Under the pieces are notes generated by a model, which did not search any database, was not told the origin of the DNA, and was given only the letters and a program-made list of their open reading frames with translations. DNA of 64,000 nt from Nocardioidaceae bacterium (lineage in GTDB: Bacteria > Actinomycetota > Actinomycetes > Propionibacteriales > Nocardioidaceae), in contig JAICXL010000002.1 of the NCBI GenBank assembly GCA_025980475.1, positions 1-64,000 of the forward strand, written 5' to 3'. Positions 19,345 through 27,940 of this stretch are shown here, in pieces. The position numbers and the translations under genes are program-made. Every line of letters begins with the position of its first letter. Positions within the stretch are counted from its first letter, which is position 1.

Positions 19345-21012
19345 TCAGACCGCAGCGGCGGCGGCGCGTCCCGCCGTACGACCCGAGAAGAGGCAACCAC
19401 CCAGGAAGGTGCCCTCGAGGGCGTTGTAGCCCATCATCCCACCACCGCCGAAGCCGCTGATCTCGCCGGCGGCGTAGAGGCCGGGCAACGGCTCACCGGC
19501 CGAGGTCAGGCAGCGGCCCTGCAGGTCGGTCTCCAGGCCGCCCAGCGTCTTGCGGGTCAGGATGTTGAGCCGCACGGCGATCAGCGGTCCGTTCCGCGGG
19601 TCGAGGAACTTGTGCGGCGCCGCCACGCGGACGATCCGGTCGCCGCGGAACTTGCGGTGCTGCCGAAGGAAGGTGATCTGGGTGTCCTTGGAGAAGGCGT
19701 TGTCGAGCTGGCGGTCCCGGTCCTCGAGCAGCCGGCGCAGGGCCGCCTCGTCGATGAGGTCACTGCCGTCGGGCGCCCGCTCGCCGACCTCGTTCATCCC
19801 GGTGACGAGGCCGGTGAGGTCGTCTGCGACCACGAAGTCCTCACCATGCCGCTTGAAGGCCTCGACGGGGCCGGGGGCGCCGGGCCCGATCCGACCGAGC
19901 AGCCTGCGGACGTCCTTGTCGGTCAGGTCCGGGTTCTGCTCGGAGCCCGACAACGCGAACTCCTTCTCGATCACCTTCTGGGTCAGCACGAACCAGGAGT
20001 AGTCGTAGCCGGTACCGCGCAGGTAGCGCAGCGTGCCGAGGGTGTCGAAGCCCGGGAAGTACGGCGCCGGCAACCGCTTGCCCGTCGCGTCGAGCCACAT
20101 GCTCGACGGTCCGGGCAGGATCCGGATGCCGTGGTTCTCCCAGATCGGGTCCCAGTTGCGGATGCCCTCGACGTAGTGCCACATCCGGTCGCGGTTGATC
20201 AGCCGGGCGCCGGCCGCCTCGCTGATCGCCACCATCCGCCCGTCGACGTGGGCGGGGACCCCGGCGACCATCGTCCGCGGCGGCTCGCCGAGCCGGGCCG
20301 GCCAGGCCCTGCGGACCAGGTCGTGGTCGCCGCCGATGCCACCGGAGGTCACGACCACCGCCTGGGCCTGCAGGGCGAAGTCACCGACCGACACCCGGGA
20401 GCTGGGCCGGCCACGGGCGACGCCGCTGGCCTCGAGGATGCGGCCGCGGACGCCGGTGGCGACGCCAGCCTCGACGACCACCTCGTCGACGCAGTGCCGG
20501 AAGCGAAGGTCGATCCGCCCCGCCGCGGCATGCTCACGCACTCGCCGCTCGAACGGGGCCACCACGCCCGGACCAGTGCCCCACGTGATGTGGAACCGGG
20601 GCACGGAGTTGCCGTGACCGTCGAAGCGGCCATCGCCGCGCTCAGCCCAGCCGACCACCGGGAAGATGCGCAGGCCCATGTCGTGCAGCCAGCGGCGCTT
20701 CTCACCAGCGGCGAAGTCGACGTAGGCCTCGGCCCACTGGCGTGGCCAGTGGTCCTCCGCGCGGTCGAACTGGGCGCTGCCGAACCAGTCCTGCAGGGCC
20801 AGCGCACGGGAGTCGCGGACGCCCATCCGGCGCTGCTCCGGAGTGTCGACCAGGAACAGCCCGCCCAGCGACCAGAATGCCTGGCCGCCCAGCGACTGCT
20901 CCGGCTCCTGGTCGAGGAGGACCACGCGCCTGCCCGCGTCGGCGACCTCGGCAGCGGCTGCCAGTCCGGCGAGGCCGGCGCCCACCACGATCACGTCGGC
21001 GTCCATGGCCAT
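19345..21012 (-). CDS. FAD-binding dehydrogenase (ketosteroid dehydrogenase-like)
   Basis: Flavoprotein of 555 residues in the fumarate reductase/3-ketosteroid dehydrogenase superfamily. N-terminal VVGAGLAGLAAAAEVA binds the FAD ADP part; VVTSGGIGGDHDL and the C-terminal GLYAAGEISGFGGGGMMGYN with LEGTFLGGC are the family's flavin-contact segments. The pattern matches the KstD-like FAD-binding dehydrogenase (COG3573) group, whose substrate is not settled. No signal peptide. ATG 21012 or ATG 21006 could be the start. It is divergent from an MFS exporter. Confidence 0.82.
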   Translation of the reverse strand: MAMDADVIVVGAGLAGLAAAAEVADAGRRVVLLDQEPEQSLGGQAFWSLGGLFLVDTPEQRRMGVRDSRALALQDWFGSAQFDRAEDHWPRQWAEAYVDFAAGEKRRWLHDMGLRIFPVVGWAERGDGRFDGHGNSVPRFHITWGTGPGVVAPFERRVREHAAAGRIDLRFRHCVDEVVVEAGVATGVRGRILEASGVARGRPSSRVSVGDFALQAQAVVVTSGGIGGDHDLVRRAWPARLGEPPRTMVAGVPAHVDGRMVAISEAAGARLINRDRMWHYVEGIRNWDPIWENHGIRILPGPSSMWLDATGKRLPAPYFPGFDTLGTLRYLRGTGYDYSWFVLTQKVIEKEFALSGSEQNPDLTDKDVRRLLGRIGPGAPGPVEAFKRHGEDFVVADDLTGLVTGMNEVGERAPDGSDLIDEAALRRLLEDRDRQLDNAFSKDTQITFLRQHRKFRGDRIVRVAAPHKFLDPRNGPLIAVRLNILTRKTLGGLETDLQGRCLTSAGEPLPGLYAAGEISGFGGGGMMGYNALEGTFLGGCLFSGRTAGRAAAAAV

Positions 21013-21167
21013 CCTTCCTCGCCGGCAGCCCTGCCAGCCCGGTTGCGATCCACCTGATGATTCCGGCCCCCGACATCGCCCGTCAACGGAGCGTGAGGTG
21101 CGTCATGGACGTCGTACCGGCGGCGCGGGGCCGGCCTGCCGACGCTTGTCGGCGAGGAGTAGTTTTT

Positions 21168-21188
21168 GTTAGCGAACATCAACTAACG
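21168..21188. promoter_or_regulatory. Putative MarR-type operator before the MFS exporter
   Basis: GTTAG (21168-21172) and CTAAC (21183-21187) form an inverted repeat. The inner CATCAACTAACG (21177-21188) matches 10 of 12 bases of the motif CTTCAACTATCG found before pirin and between marR and yceI. It ends 23 nt before the exporter ATG, a good place for a repressor. Confidence 0.45.
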
Positions 21189-21211
21189 ACTTCGTCGACG
21201 AGAGGACCTGC

Positions 21212-23062
21212 ATGGCCAGCCCATCGACCGCGAGCCGGAACGAGCGCCGCGAGGAGCGGGCCCGTCGGGACACCGCCAGCCCGCACTACAAGTGGGTCGT
21301 GCTGTCCAACACCACCCTCGGCGTGCTGATCGCGACGATCAACTCCTCGATCCTGCTGATCGCGTTGCCGGACATCTTCCGCGGGCTCGACATCAACCCG
21401 CTCGCGCCGGGCAACACCAGCCTGCTGCTGTGGCTGATCATGGGCTACATGGTCGTGACGGCCGTGCTGGTCGTCGGACTCGGCCGGCTGGGGGACATGT
21501 ACGGCAGGGTGCGGATCTACAACGCCGGCTTCGCGATCTTCACCTTCTTCTCGATCATGCTCGCGGTCACCTGGCTGCACGGGGTCCCCGGCGGCCTGTG
21601 GCTGGTGCTGATGCGGATCTTCCAGGGCGTCGGTGGAGCCATGCTGATGGCCAACTCGAGCGCGATCATCACCGACGCCTTCCCGGTCGAGCAGCGCGGC
21701 CTCGGGCTGGGCCTCAACATGGTGGCTGCCATCGCGGGATCGTTCATCGGCCTCATCGTGGGCGGCCTGCTCGCGCCCATCGAGTGGCACATGGTCTTCG
21801 TGGTCTCGGTCCCCTTCGGGCTCTTCGGCACCATCTGGGCCTACTTCAGGCTGCACGACACCGGCACCCGAAGGCATGCCCGGATGGACTGGTGGGGCAA
21901 CCTCACCTTCGCCGTCGGGCTGATCGCGGTCCTGGTCGGCATCACCTACGGCATCCAGCCGTACGGCGGCCACACGATGGGCTGGACGAACCCGTGGGTG
22001 CTCGCGGCGCTGATCGGCGGCTGCGCGGTCCTTGCGGTGTTCTGCTGGGTGGAGACCAAGGTGGCCGAGCCGATGTTCCGGCTCGACCTCTTCAAGATCA
22101 GGGCCTTCACCTTCGGCAACGTCGCCAGCCTCCTCGGGGCGCTGGGTCGGGGCGGGCTGATGTTCATCCTGATCATCTGGCTGCAGGGCATCTGGCTGCC
22201 GCGGCACGGCTTCAGCTTCGCGTCCACTCCGCTGTGGGCCGGCATCTACATGCTGCCGATGACCTTCGGCTTCCTCGTCGCCGGACCGACCTCGGGATGG
22301 CTCTCCGACCGATTCGGGGCCCGCACCTTCGCGACCGGAGGCATGCTGGTCGCCGCCGGCAGCTTCATCTGGCTGCTGGAGCTGCCGGTGAACTTCTCCT
22401 ACTGGCAGTTCGGGCTCGCCCTGCTGATCAACGGTCTGGGGATGGGTCTCTTCGCAGCCCCCAACCGCACCGGGATCATGAACAGCCTCCCGGCGCACCA
22501 GCGCGGTGTCGGGGCGGGCATGAGCACCGTGTTCAGCAACTCCGCGATGGTGCTCTCGATCGGGATCTTCTTCTCGCTGATGATCACCGGTCTGGCCTCC
22601 TCGCTGCCGGCCCACCTGATGCACGGCCTCACCGCCAACGGAGTGCCGAACGACGCCGCCGCACGGGTGGCCGCGCTGCCGCCTGTGGGTGTCCTGTTCG
22701 CCTCCTTGCTGGGCTACAACCCGATCCAGTCGCTGCTCGGTCCGCAGGTGCTGCACCAGCTGCCGGCGGCCACGGTCCAGCACCTGACCGGGCACCAGTT
22801 CTTCCCGTCGCTGATCTCGCCGTCGTTCTCCGACGGCCTCGGCGTCGCCTTCGGCTTCGCGATCGCGGCGTGCGTGATCGCGGCGCTGGCGTCCGCGCTG
22901 CGGGGCGGGAAGTACGTCCACACCGAGCCGGAGGTGACCGACGAGGCCGCCGGGGCCCGGGCCGAGGCGTACATGCTGGTCGGGGCCGGACCGCACGAGG
23001 GTCCGGAGGCTTCGGAGCGGCGGAGCGGTGCCGACGACGACAGTGGAGAACGCGCTGGTTGA
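21212..23062 (+). CDS. MFS drug exporter, DHA2 (14-helix) type
   Basis: A 616-residue proton-driven exporter of the EmrB/QacA group. It starts with a basic tail, then helices with TINSSILLIALPDI (motif D1 position), GRLGDMYGRVR (motif A, loop 2-3) and RIFQGVGGAMLMANSSAII (motif B/C region). About 14 hydrophobic segments and a long acidic C-terminal tail (from about 575) are visible. ATG 21212 has an AGAGGA site before it. A second MFS gene begins 29 nt after its stop, so the two are probably cotranscribed. The substrate is unknown. Confidence 0.88.
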   Translation: MASPSTASRNERREERARRDTASPHYKWVVLSNTTLGVLIATINSSILLIALPDIFRGLDINPLAPGNTSLLLWLIMGYMVVTAVLVVGLGRLGDMYGRVRIYNAGFAIFTFFSIMLAVTWLHGVPGGLWLVLMRIFQGVGGAMLMANSSAIITDAFPVEQRGLGLGLNMVAAIAGSFIGLIVGGLLAPIEWHMVFVVSVPFGLFGTIWAYFRLHDTGTRRHARMDWWGNLTFAVGLIAVLVGITYGIQPYGGHTMGWTNPWVLAALIGGCAVLAVFCWVETKVAEPMFRLDLFKIRAFTFGNVASLLGALGRGGLMFILIIWLQGIWLPRHGFSFASTPLWAGIYMLPMTFGFLVAGPTSGWLSDRFGARTFATGGMLVAAGSFIWLLELPVNFSYWQFGLALLINGLGMGLFAAPNRTGIMNSLPAHQRGVGAGMSTVFSNSAMVLSIGIFFSLMITGLASSLPAHLMHGLTANGVPNDAAARVAALPPVGVLFASLLGYNPIQSLLGPQVLHQLPAATVQHLTGHQFFPSLISPSFSDGLGVAFGFAIAACVIAALASALRGGKYVHTEPEVTDEAAGARAEAYMLVGAGPHEGPEASERRSGADDDSGERAG

Positions 23063-23091
23063 GCCCGCCGGGCAGCGGGTACGCAACGCCG

Positions 23092-24573
23092 ATGCGCCGA
23101 CCCTCCAGCGCCTTCGCGGTTCGCGACGTCCCGCTGGCGGGCAGCTATCCCGCTGCGGTGGCGATGGTTCTGCTCGCTCTCTGTCCCTTCATCGTGCTGT
23201 CGACGGCGACTCTGCTCTTCGACAAGGAGCTGGTCGCTGACCTGGGCACGACCAGGTTCGGCACGGAGCTGGCAGGGGCGCTGGCCAACGCCGGGTACGC
23301 CTTCGGCGCGGTCGCAGCCGCCGACCTCATCCAGCGCGTTCCCAAGCGCCGCCTCTTCCTGTTCGACGAGCTGGTCTTCGCGGTCGGGTCCGTCGTCTGC
23401 GCGCTGGCCCCGGGGATCGCGGCCTTCACCGTGGGTCGGGTTCTCCAGGGAGTCAGCACGGGTCTGCTGCTCGTCGTCGCTCTGCCTCCCCTGGTCACCA
23501 AGCACGGCCCGCGGCGGCTGCCGCTGACGGCTGCGTTCGTCAACCTCGGCCTCTTCGGCATGGTCACAGCCGGGCCGCTGGTCGGGGGGGTGGTGGCGAC
23601 CGCGGGCGCCTGGCGCGCCCTGTTCGCGGGGCTCGCGGCACTCGGTGTGCTCGGGATGGTCGTGGGGATGGTCTCCTTCGAGCCGGACGAGGCCGCGGCG
23701 CCCGGTATCGGCTTCGACTTCTCCGCGCTGCCCGTAGCGCTCGTGGCGACGGTGCTGCCCTTCCTGGGCGTCGCCTGGCTGAGTCGCGGATCGTTCACGG
23801 CGCCTGGGTTCGTCGTCCCGGTGGCCGTCGGACTGGCGGCGCTGGCCGCGCTGCTGGTGAGGCAGTACCGCAAGGAGCGGGCGCTGATGCCGTTGAAGCT
23901 GCTGAGCCACACGCTCCCCGTGACCGGGATCGCCGTGGCGATGCTCGCTGGTGCGGCCTTCACCGCGGTCGTCGAGCTGTGCGCCACCTACCTCCTCAGC
24001 GTCCGCGCGGACTCACCACTGGCCACGGGCGGGCTCCTGGCGACGCAGATACCGGGGGTGGTGGTCGCGGCGTGGTTGTTCAAGAAGGTGTTCGCCTCCC
24101 GGTGGCTGCCGGTGCTTGCCTTCTCGGGGCTCGCGCTGGTGGGTGTCGCCGGAGGCCTGGTGCTCCTGCTGGTGCCGGGGGACGTGGTGCTGCTGGTGGC
24201 GCTCGCCGGCTTCCTCCTCGGCTTCGGTGCCGGTGCCGGGGTTTCGCCAGGACTCTTCCTCGCCGGTCTCAGCGTGCCCTCCAGCCGGCTCGGCCCCACC
24301 TTCGCGCTGGTCGAGCTGCTCCGCTCCGAGGCCGCCTTCCTCGTTGCCCCCGTGCTCCTCGCGATCGGTCTGCACGGCCCCGGACTGGCGAACGGCATCC
24401 GGTTGGGCGCGCTCGTCGTGGTCGTCCTCGCGGGCGGCTGTGGCGCCGCTCTGCTCGGACTGCTGCTCTCCGGCGGCGTGAAGCCCCATCGGCCGGATCT
24501 CGACCGCTGGCTCGAGGGTGAGGAAGCCGCTTTCGACTCACCACCGCTGGCCGCCGCCATCCGCAGGGGCTGA
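23092..24573 (+). CDS. Second MFS transporter in the exporter operon
   Basis: A 493-residue transporter with about 13-14 helices. Motif A is reduced to the stretch IQRVPKRRLFLFDEL, whereas GRVLQGVSTGLLLVVALP after it is a clear motif B. It is not a close paralog of the upstream exporter. The start at ATG 23092 places the first helix at about residue 20. It ends with the acidic tail of a soluble C-terminus. It may form a two-transporter set with its neighbour, but a substrate cannot be deduced. Confidence 0.82.
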   Translation: MRRPSSAFAVRDVPLAGSYPAAVAMVLLALCPFIVLSTATLLFDKELVADLGTTRFGTELAGALANAGYAFGAVAAADLIQRVPKRRLFLFDELVFAVGSVVCALAPGIAAFTVGRVLQGVSTGLLLVVALPPLVTKHGPRRLPLTAAFVNLGLFGMVTAGPLVGGVVATAGAWRALFAGLAALGVLGMVVGMVSFEPDEAAAPGIGFDFSALPVALVATVLPFLGVAWLSRGSFTAPGFVVPVAVGLAALAALLVRQYRKERALMPLKLLSHTLPVTGIAVAMLAGAAFTAVVELCATYLLSVRADSPLATGGLLATQIPGVVVAAWLFKKVFASRWLPVLAFSGLALVGVAGGLVLLLVPGDVVLLVALAGFLLGFGAGAGVSPGLFLAGLSVPSSRLGPTFALVELLRSEAAFLVAPVLLAIGLHGPGLANGIRLGALVVVVLAGGCGAALLGLLLSGGVKPHRPDLDRWLEGEEAAFDSPPLAAAIRRG

Positions 24574-24621
24574 GCCGGTCTGGCCGTCCCGGCGCCGGGT
24601 GCACCGGAGCAGACTGGGCAC

Positions 24622-25395
24622 ATGCTCGCGATGTCGGTGCCGCTCACCGCGCGGGCCTTCCCGCAGTTCGGCGCGCAGCACTTCATCATCCTCGGGGTCT
24701 GGCTGGCCGGCTGCGTCGCGGCGGCCCTGCTGGGGCGGCGGTTGCGCGGCCGCCGGGCCGAGCGGGCGTTCCGGTGGTGCCTCGGCGCGGTGCTGCTGGC
24801 GTTCGCCGTGCCGAAGCAGCTGGGCGACCTGGTGGCGTCGGGGTGGGACATCGGGACGTCGTTGCCGTTCCAGCTGTGCGACCTGGCCTGGATGGTCGGC
24901 GCGTGGGCGCTGTTCACCTGTGGATGGCGCTCCCGATCGCTGCTCTACTTCTGGGGGCTCACCCTGACCACCCAGGCGATCCTGACTCCCTCGCTGGAGC
25001 AGGCCTGGCCCGACCCGCTGTTCGTCGGCTTCTGGGGGATGCACCTGGTCACGGTGTGGGCCGCGGTCTATCTCTGCATCGGCCTGGGCCTCGGTCCACG
25101 GTGGCGTGGGTTCGCGTGGTCCGCCCTGTGCACGGCCGTGTGGGTCGCCGTGATGATGGCCTTCAACGCAGCGGCCGGCACCAACTACGGCTTCGTCAGC
25201 CACAAGCCACCGGAGGCGTCGCTGCTCGACTTCCTCGGGCCGTGGCCCTTCTACGTGCTCGCAGAGGCCGCGATCGCGGCCTCGGTGTGGGCGCTGATCA
25301 CCTGGCCCTGGGTGATGGCCGGTCGCCGACGGACGGCGGCGGCCGACCGTGATGCCGGCAGGTCAGCCCGGGCCCGACAGCGAACCGGCCGTTGA
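24622..25395 (+). CDS. TIGR02206 (YwaF-like) integral membrane protein
   Basis: A 257-residue protein with six or seven helices and the conserved polar motifs of the YwaF/TIGR02206 family: LPFQLCDLA in helix 3, GTNYGFVSHKPP between helices 5 and 6, and FLGPWPFY before the last helix. Function is unknown in the family. The tail is short, basic and Arg-rich. An AGACT-like -10 element lies just before ATG 24622. It stands alone between the MFS pair and the GNAT gene. Confidence 0.82.
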   Translation: MLAMSVPLTARAFPQFGAQHFIILGVWLAGCVAAALLGRRLRGRRAERAFRWCLGAVLLAFAVPKQLGDLVASGWDIGTSLPFQLCDLAWMVGAWALFTCGWRSRSLLYFWGLTLTTQAILTPSLEQAWPDPLFVGFWGMHLVTVWAAVYLCIGLGLGPRWRGFAWSALCTAVWVAVMMAFNAAAGTNYGFVSHKPPEASLLDFLGPWPFYVLAEAAIAASVWALITWPWVMAGRRRTAAADRDAGRSARARQRTGR

Positions 25396-25489
25396 GCCCG
25401 CACATGGCCGGCAGGTCGAGGTGCTGGCTCGTCTGTTCGTCGCTAGCCCGACGACGTAGCGTGATGAACGGTCGACCGAGGAGAACCAG

Positions 25490-26053
25490 GTGGGCGAGTA
25501 CGCGCTCAGGCCGCTGGAAGCAGGCACCTGGGATGGGTTCGCTGGGCTGGCGGAACGGCACAACGGCGTGTTCGGCGGCTGTTGGTGCACCTGGTTCCAG
25601 ACCCTGAGCGCAGAGAAGGAGCGCACTTGCGAGGCCAACCGATCGCTGAAGCGACGCCTTGTTGACGAGGGGCGGGCCCACGCCGCGCTCGTGTTCGACC
25701 AGGACGAGGTCGTCGCCTGGTGCGAGTACGGAAGCCCGGAGGAGCTGCCGAACATCTACCACCGCAAGCAGTACGAGGACGAGCTCGACGTCGTCCCCGA
25801 CTACCGGATCACCTGCATCTTCGTCGACAAGCGCTACCGGCGACGGGGGTTGTCGGCGGTCGCCCTGCGCGGCACCCTGGACCTGATCGCGGCGGCAGGA
25901 GGTGGCATCGTCGAGGGCTACCCCCACGACGCGGACGGCAAGAAGAAGTCGGTCCTCTACAACGGGACCCGGACACTCTTCGAGCGGGCCGGCTTCGAGT
26001 TCGTCCGCAGCAAGGGCATGGGCAACTGCGTCATGCGCCGGACTGTGTCGTGA
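25490..26053 (+). CDS. GNAT-family N-acetyltransferase
   Basis: A 187-residue acyl-CoA-dependent transferase. ITCIFVDKRYRRRGLSAVAL (about 106-125) is the acetyl-CoA-binding strand and the R-x-x-G/A-type pyrophosphate loop; FERAGFEFV near the end is the usual strand 7. The N-terminal part has the unusual FGGCWCTWFQ stretch seen in a subgroup of uncharacterised GNAT enzymes. The GTG has an AGGAG site 10 nt before it. The methyltransferase that follows starts on the base after its stop codon, so the pair is likely cotranscribed. The substrate is unknown. Confidence 0.85.
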   Translation: MGEYALRPLEAGTWDGFAGLAERHNGVFGGCWCTWFQTLSAEKERTCEANRSLKRRLVDEGRAHAALVFDQDEVVAWCEYGSPEELPNIYHRKQYEDELDVVPDYRITCIFVDKRYRRRGLSAVALRGTLDLIAAAGGGIVEGYPHDADGKKKSVLYNGTRTLFERAGFEFVRSKGMGNCVMRRTVS

Positions 26054-26887
26054 GTGGCCATGGACATCGATCATTGGTCATCCGTGGCCGACGACTTCAT
26101 CGAGGCGGCGTCTGCATCGGTGAAGGGACAGGTGCGCACCCACGTGCTGCACCAGCACCTGATGGACCACCTGCCGGGACCGCCGGCCGCGATCCTCGAC
26201 GTGGGCGGAGGAGCCGGCCACCAAGCCATCCCCCTGGCCCGGGCTGGCTTCGACGTGACCCTGCTCGACTCCTCGGCCACCATGTTGGGCCAGGCGGAAC
26301 GGCGGCTGGCGTCCGAGCCGGGTGACGTGCGCAACCGGGTCCGCCTGCTGCAGGCTGAGGGCGAGCAGGCCCAAGAGGCCACCAACGGTCAGCGGTTCTC
26401 GGCTGTGCTGTGCCACGGCGTCCTGATGTACCTGGAGGATCCCGCGGCCCTGGTCTCGTCGTTGTGTGAGTGCGTCTCACCGGGGGGACTGGTCTCGGTG
26501 ATGGCGCTCAACGCCCGGACCCTGGCGATCCTGCCCGCACTGCGTCGGCGGTGGCAGGATGCCCTGGTCGCCTTCGACGCCGAGACCGAGGACGGCGTGC
26601 TCGGTGTGCGGACTCGTGCCGACACGGTCGAAGGCATGTCGGAGCTGCTGCGTCGTCACGACGTGCAACCGGTGGCCTGGTACGGCGTGTGGCTGTTCGC
26701 CGACTGGATGCCCCTCCCGGGGGTCACCGCCGACGAGGTCACCCAGCTGGCTGCCGTGGAGCTGGAAGCCAGCCGCCGAGACCCGTACCGCCAGCTCAGC
26801 CGGGTCTTCCACCTGGTCGGCCGGCGAGTGTCCTCAGGACACCCCCCGGGCTCGCACCCGCGCCCGGTCAGGTCTCCTCGACGGTGA
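26054..26887 (+). CDS. SAM-dependent methyltransferase
   Basis: A class I methyltransferase of 277 residues (GTG 26054; ATG 26060 is two codons on). ILDVGGGAGHQAIPLARAG (about 47-65) is motif I for the SAM methionine and ribose, LLDSS the acidic loop, and LCHGVLMYLEDP motif IV. It resembles SmtA/CmoA-like enzymes; the substrate is unknown. Its last 20 bases overlap the DUF427 gene on the opposite strand. The final 25 residues are Pro/Arg-rich and off the fold. Confidence 0.85.
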   Translation: MAMDIDHWSSVADDFIEAASASVKGQVRTHVLHQHLMDHLPGPPAAILDVGGGAGHQAIPLARAGFDVTLLDSSATMLGQAERRLASEPGDVRNRVRLLQAEGEQAQEATNGQRFSAVLCHGVLMYLEDPAALVSSLCECVSPGGLVSVMALNARTLAILPALRRRWQDALVAFDAETEDGVLGVRTRADTVEGMSELLRRHDVQPVAWYGVWLFADWMPLPGVTADEVTQLAAVELEASRRDPYRQLSRVFHLVGRRVSSGHPPGSHPRPVRSPRR

Positions 26888-27161
26888 CGCCGTGCCAGAA
26901 CGCGACCCGGCCCTTGATCCTGCGGGCCAGGGGAGACGGGTGCCGGTAGGTCCACGCCGCGTCGCGGTCCCGCACCGCATCGACCTCAACCGTGAAGTAG
27001 GAGGCGATGCCCTTCCACGGGCACAGCGATGTGGAGCGCGTCGGGCGGAGGAACTCCTCGTGCACCGCCGCACGCGGGAAGTACACGTTGCCTTCCAGCA
27101 GCACCACGTCGCTGCTCTCCGCGATCACGTGGCCGCCGAGAACGGCCCGGTATCCAGCCAT
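26868..27161 (-). CDS. DUF427 domain protein
   Basis: A 97-residue single-domain protein. The DUF427 signatures are present: AESSDVVLLEGNVYFPR and STSLCPWKGIASYF (Cys-Pro-W/Y-K-G), then AAWTYRHPSPLA and VAFWHGV. Function is not established for this family. A GAAGGAG ribosome site before ATG 27161 fixes the start. Confidence 0.88.
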   Translation of the reverse strand: MAGYRAVLGGHVIAESSDVVLLEGNVYFPRAAVHEEFLRPTRSTSLCPWKGIASYFTVEVDAVRDRDAAWTYRHPSPLARRIKGRVAFWHGVTVEET

Positions 27162-27220
27162 CACCGCTCCTTCGCCGTCAGTTGTGCAGGGGTCGGCCCG
27201 GCCGACCTGGGAACCGGCAT

Positions 27221-27804
27221 TCAGCCGGGAAGGTCGGCCAGAAGTCGGACGATGTCGGTGAGAGTTGCGCCCTCCACGTCGGGCGGGGCGAACACCTGGG
27301 TCGGAACGGTTTCGAGGCGAGGGCACCAGCCGGTGGTCATCCCAGCGGCGTGAGCACCGTGGACGTCCCAGCTGTGCACGGCCACGAGCGCGACGTCGTC
27401 GGGGGGACGCCGGCCCGCTCGATCGCCCAGGCGTACACGGCGGGAGCCGGCTTCCACGCCTGGACGTCGTCGATCGAGAGAACCTGCTCGACGTGCGAGT
27501 CGAGCCCCGCGCGGGCCAGGAACGCGCGTGTCGTCGCGGTGGCGGCGTTGCTGAGAGTGAACACCCGCATCCCTGCGTCGACCGCCGCCTGCAGTGCCGG
27601 TGCCGCGTCTGGCTGCGGCGCACATTCGGCAAACCCGGCCATCGCCGTTCCGACCTGGTCGTCGGTGACCGTGCCCTTGCACTCGGCGCGGAGCGCCGAG
27701 ACTGCGACGTCGGCGAACGGGTCGTAGGAACCGGCGGCGGCGGTGAGGGAGGCCAGTGTCTCGATCACATCGAACACGACGACCTTGGGACGACGGCGGG
27801 TCAC
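27221..27804 (-). pseudogene. Haloacid dehalogenase type II, frameshifted
   Basis: Two frames together make one HAD hydrolase. The first (from GTG 27804) gives FDVIETL with the nucleophile Asp and its D-x-x-x-T, the TLSNA motif II and Lys in WKPAPAVYAWA. After AIERAGVPP it loses similarity; the other frame then supplies PPDDVALVAVHSWDVHGAHA, the expected motif IV, and runs to the stop at 27221. The switch maps to a run of six G at 27401-27406; a seventh would restore one frame. Either a recent inactivation or an indel error in a homopolymer. A 20-codon frame with its own ribosome site (27801-27863) ends exactly on the GTG. Confidence 0.8.
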
Positions 27805-27940
27805 GTCGCCACGACCGGAAGAGCCGCAGGTAGGTCGCCCAGCAGCGCCGGGGATCGGGACATGGTGGGGCCTCCCGCGGGATCGTGGTGCGTTGCCCGG
27901 GAAGCACGTGTCGACTGCGAAGGCTTCCCGTCGGCAATCG

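Noticed and set aside
17436..21057. Long plus-strand open frames opposite the histidine kinase and FAD dehydrogenase genes
   Set aside because: Opposite-strand shadows; the minus-strand proteins have clear family motifs throughout.
27801..27863. 20-codon minus-strand ORF with GGGAGG site, overlapping the dehalogenase GTG
   Set aside because: Could be a leader for translational coupling, but it is too short and unconserved as far as I can see to call a gene.
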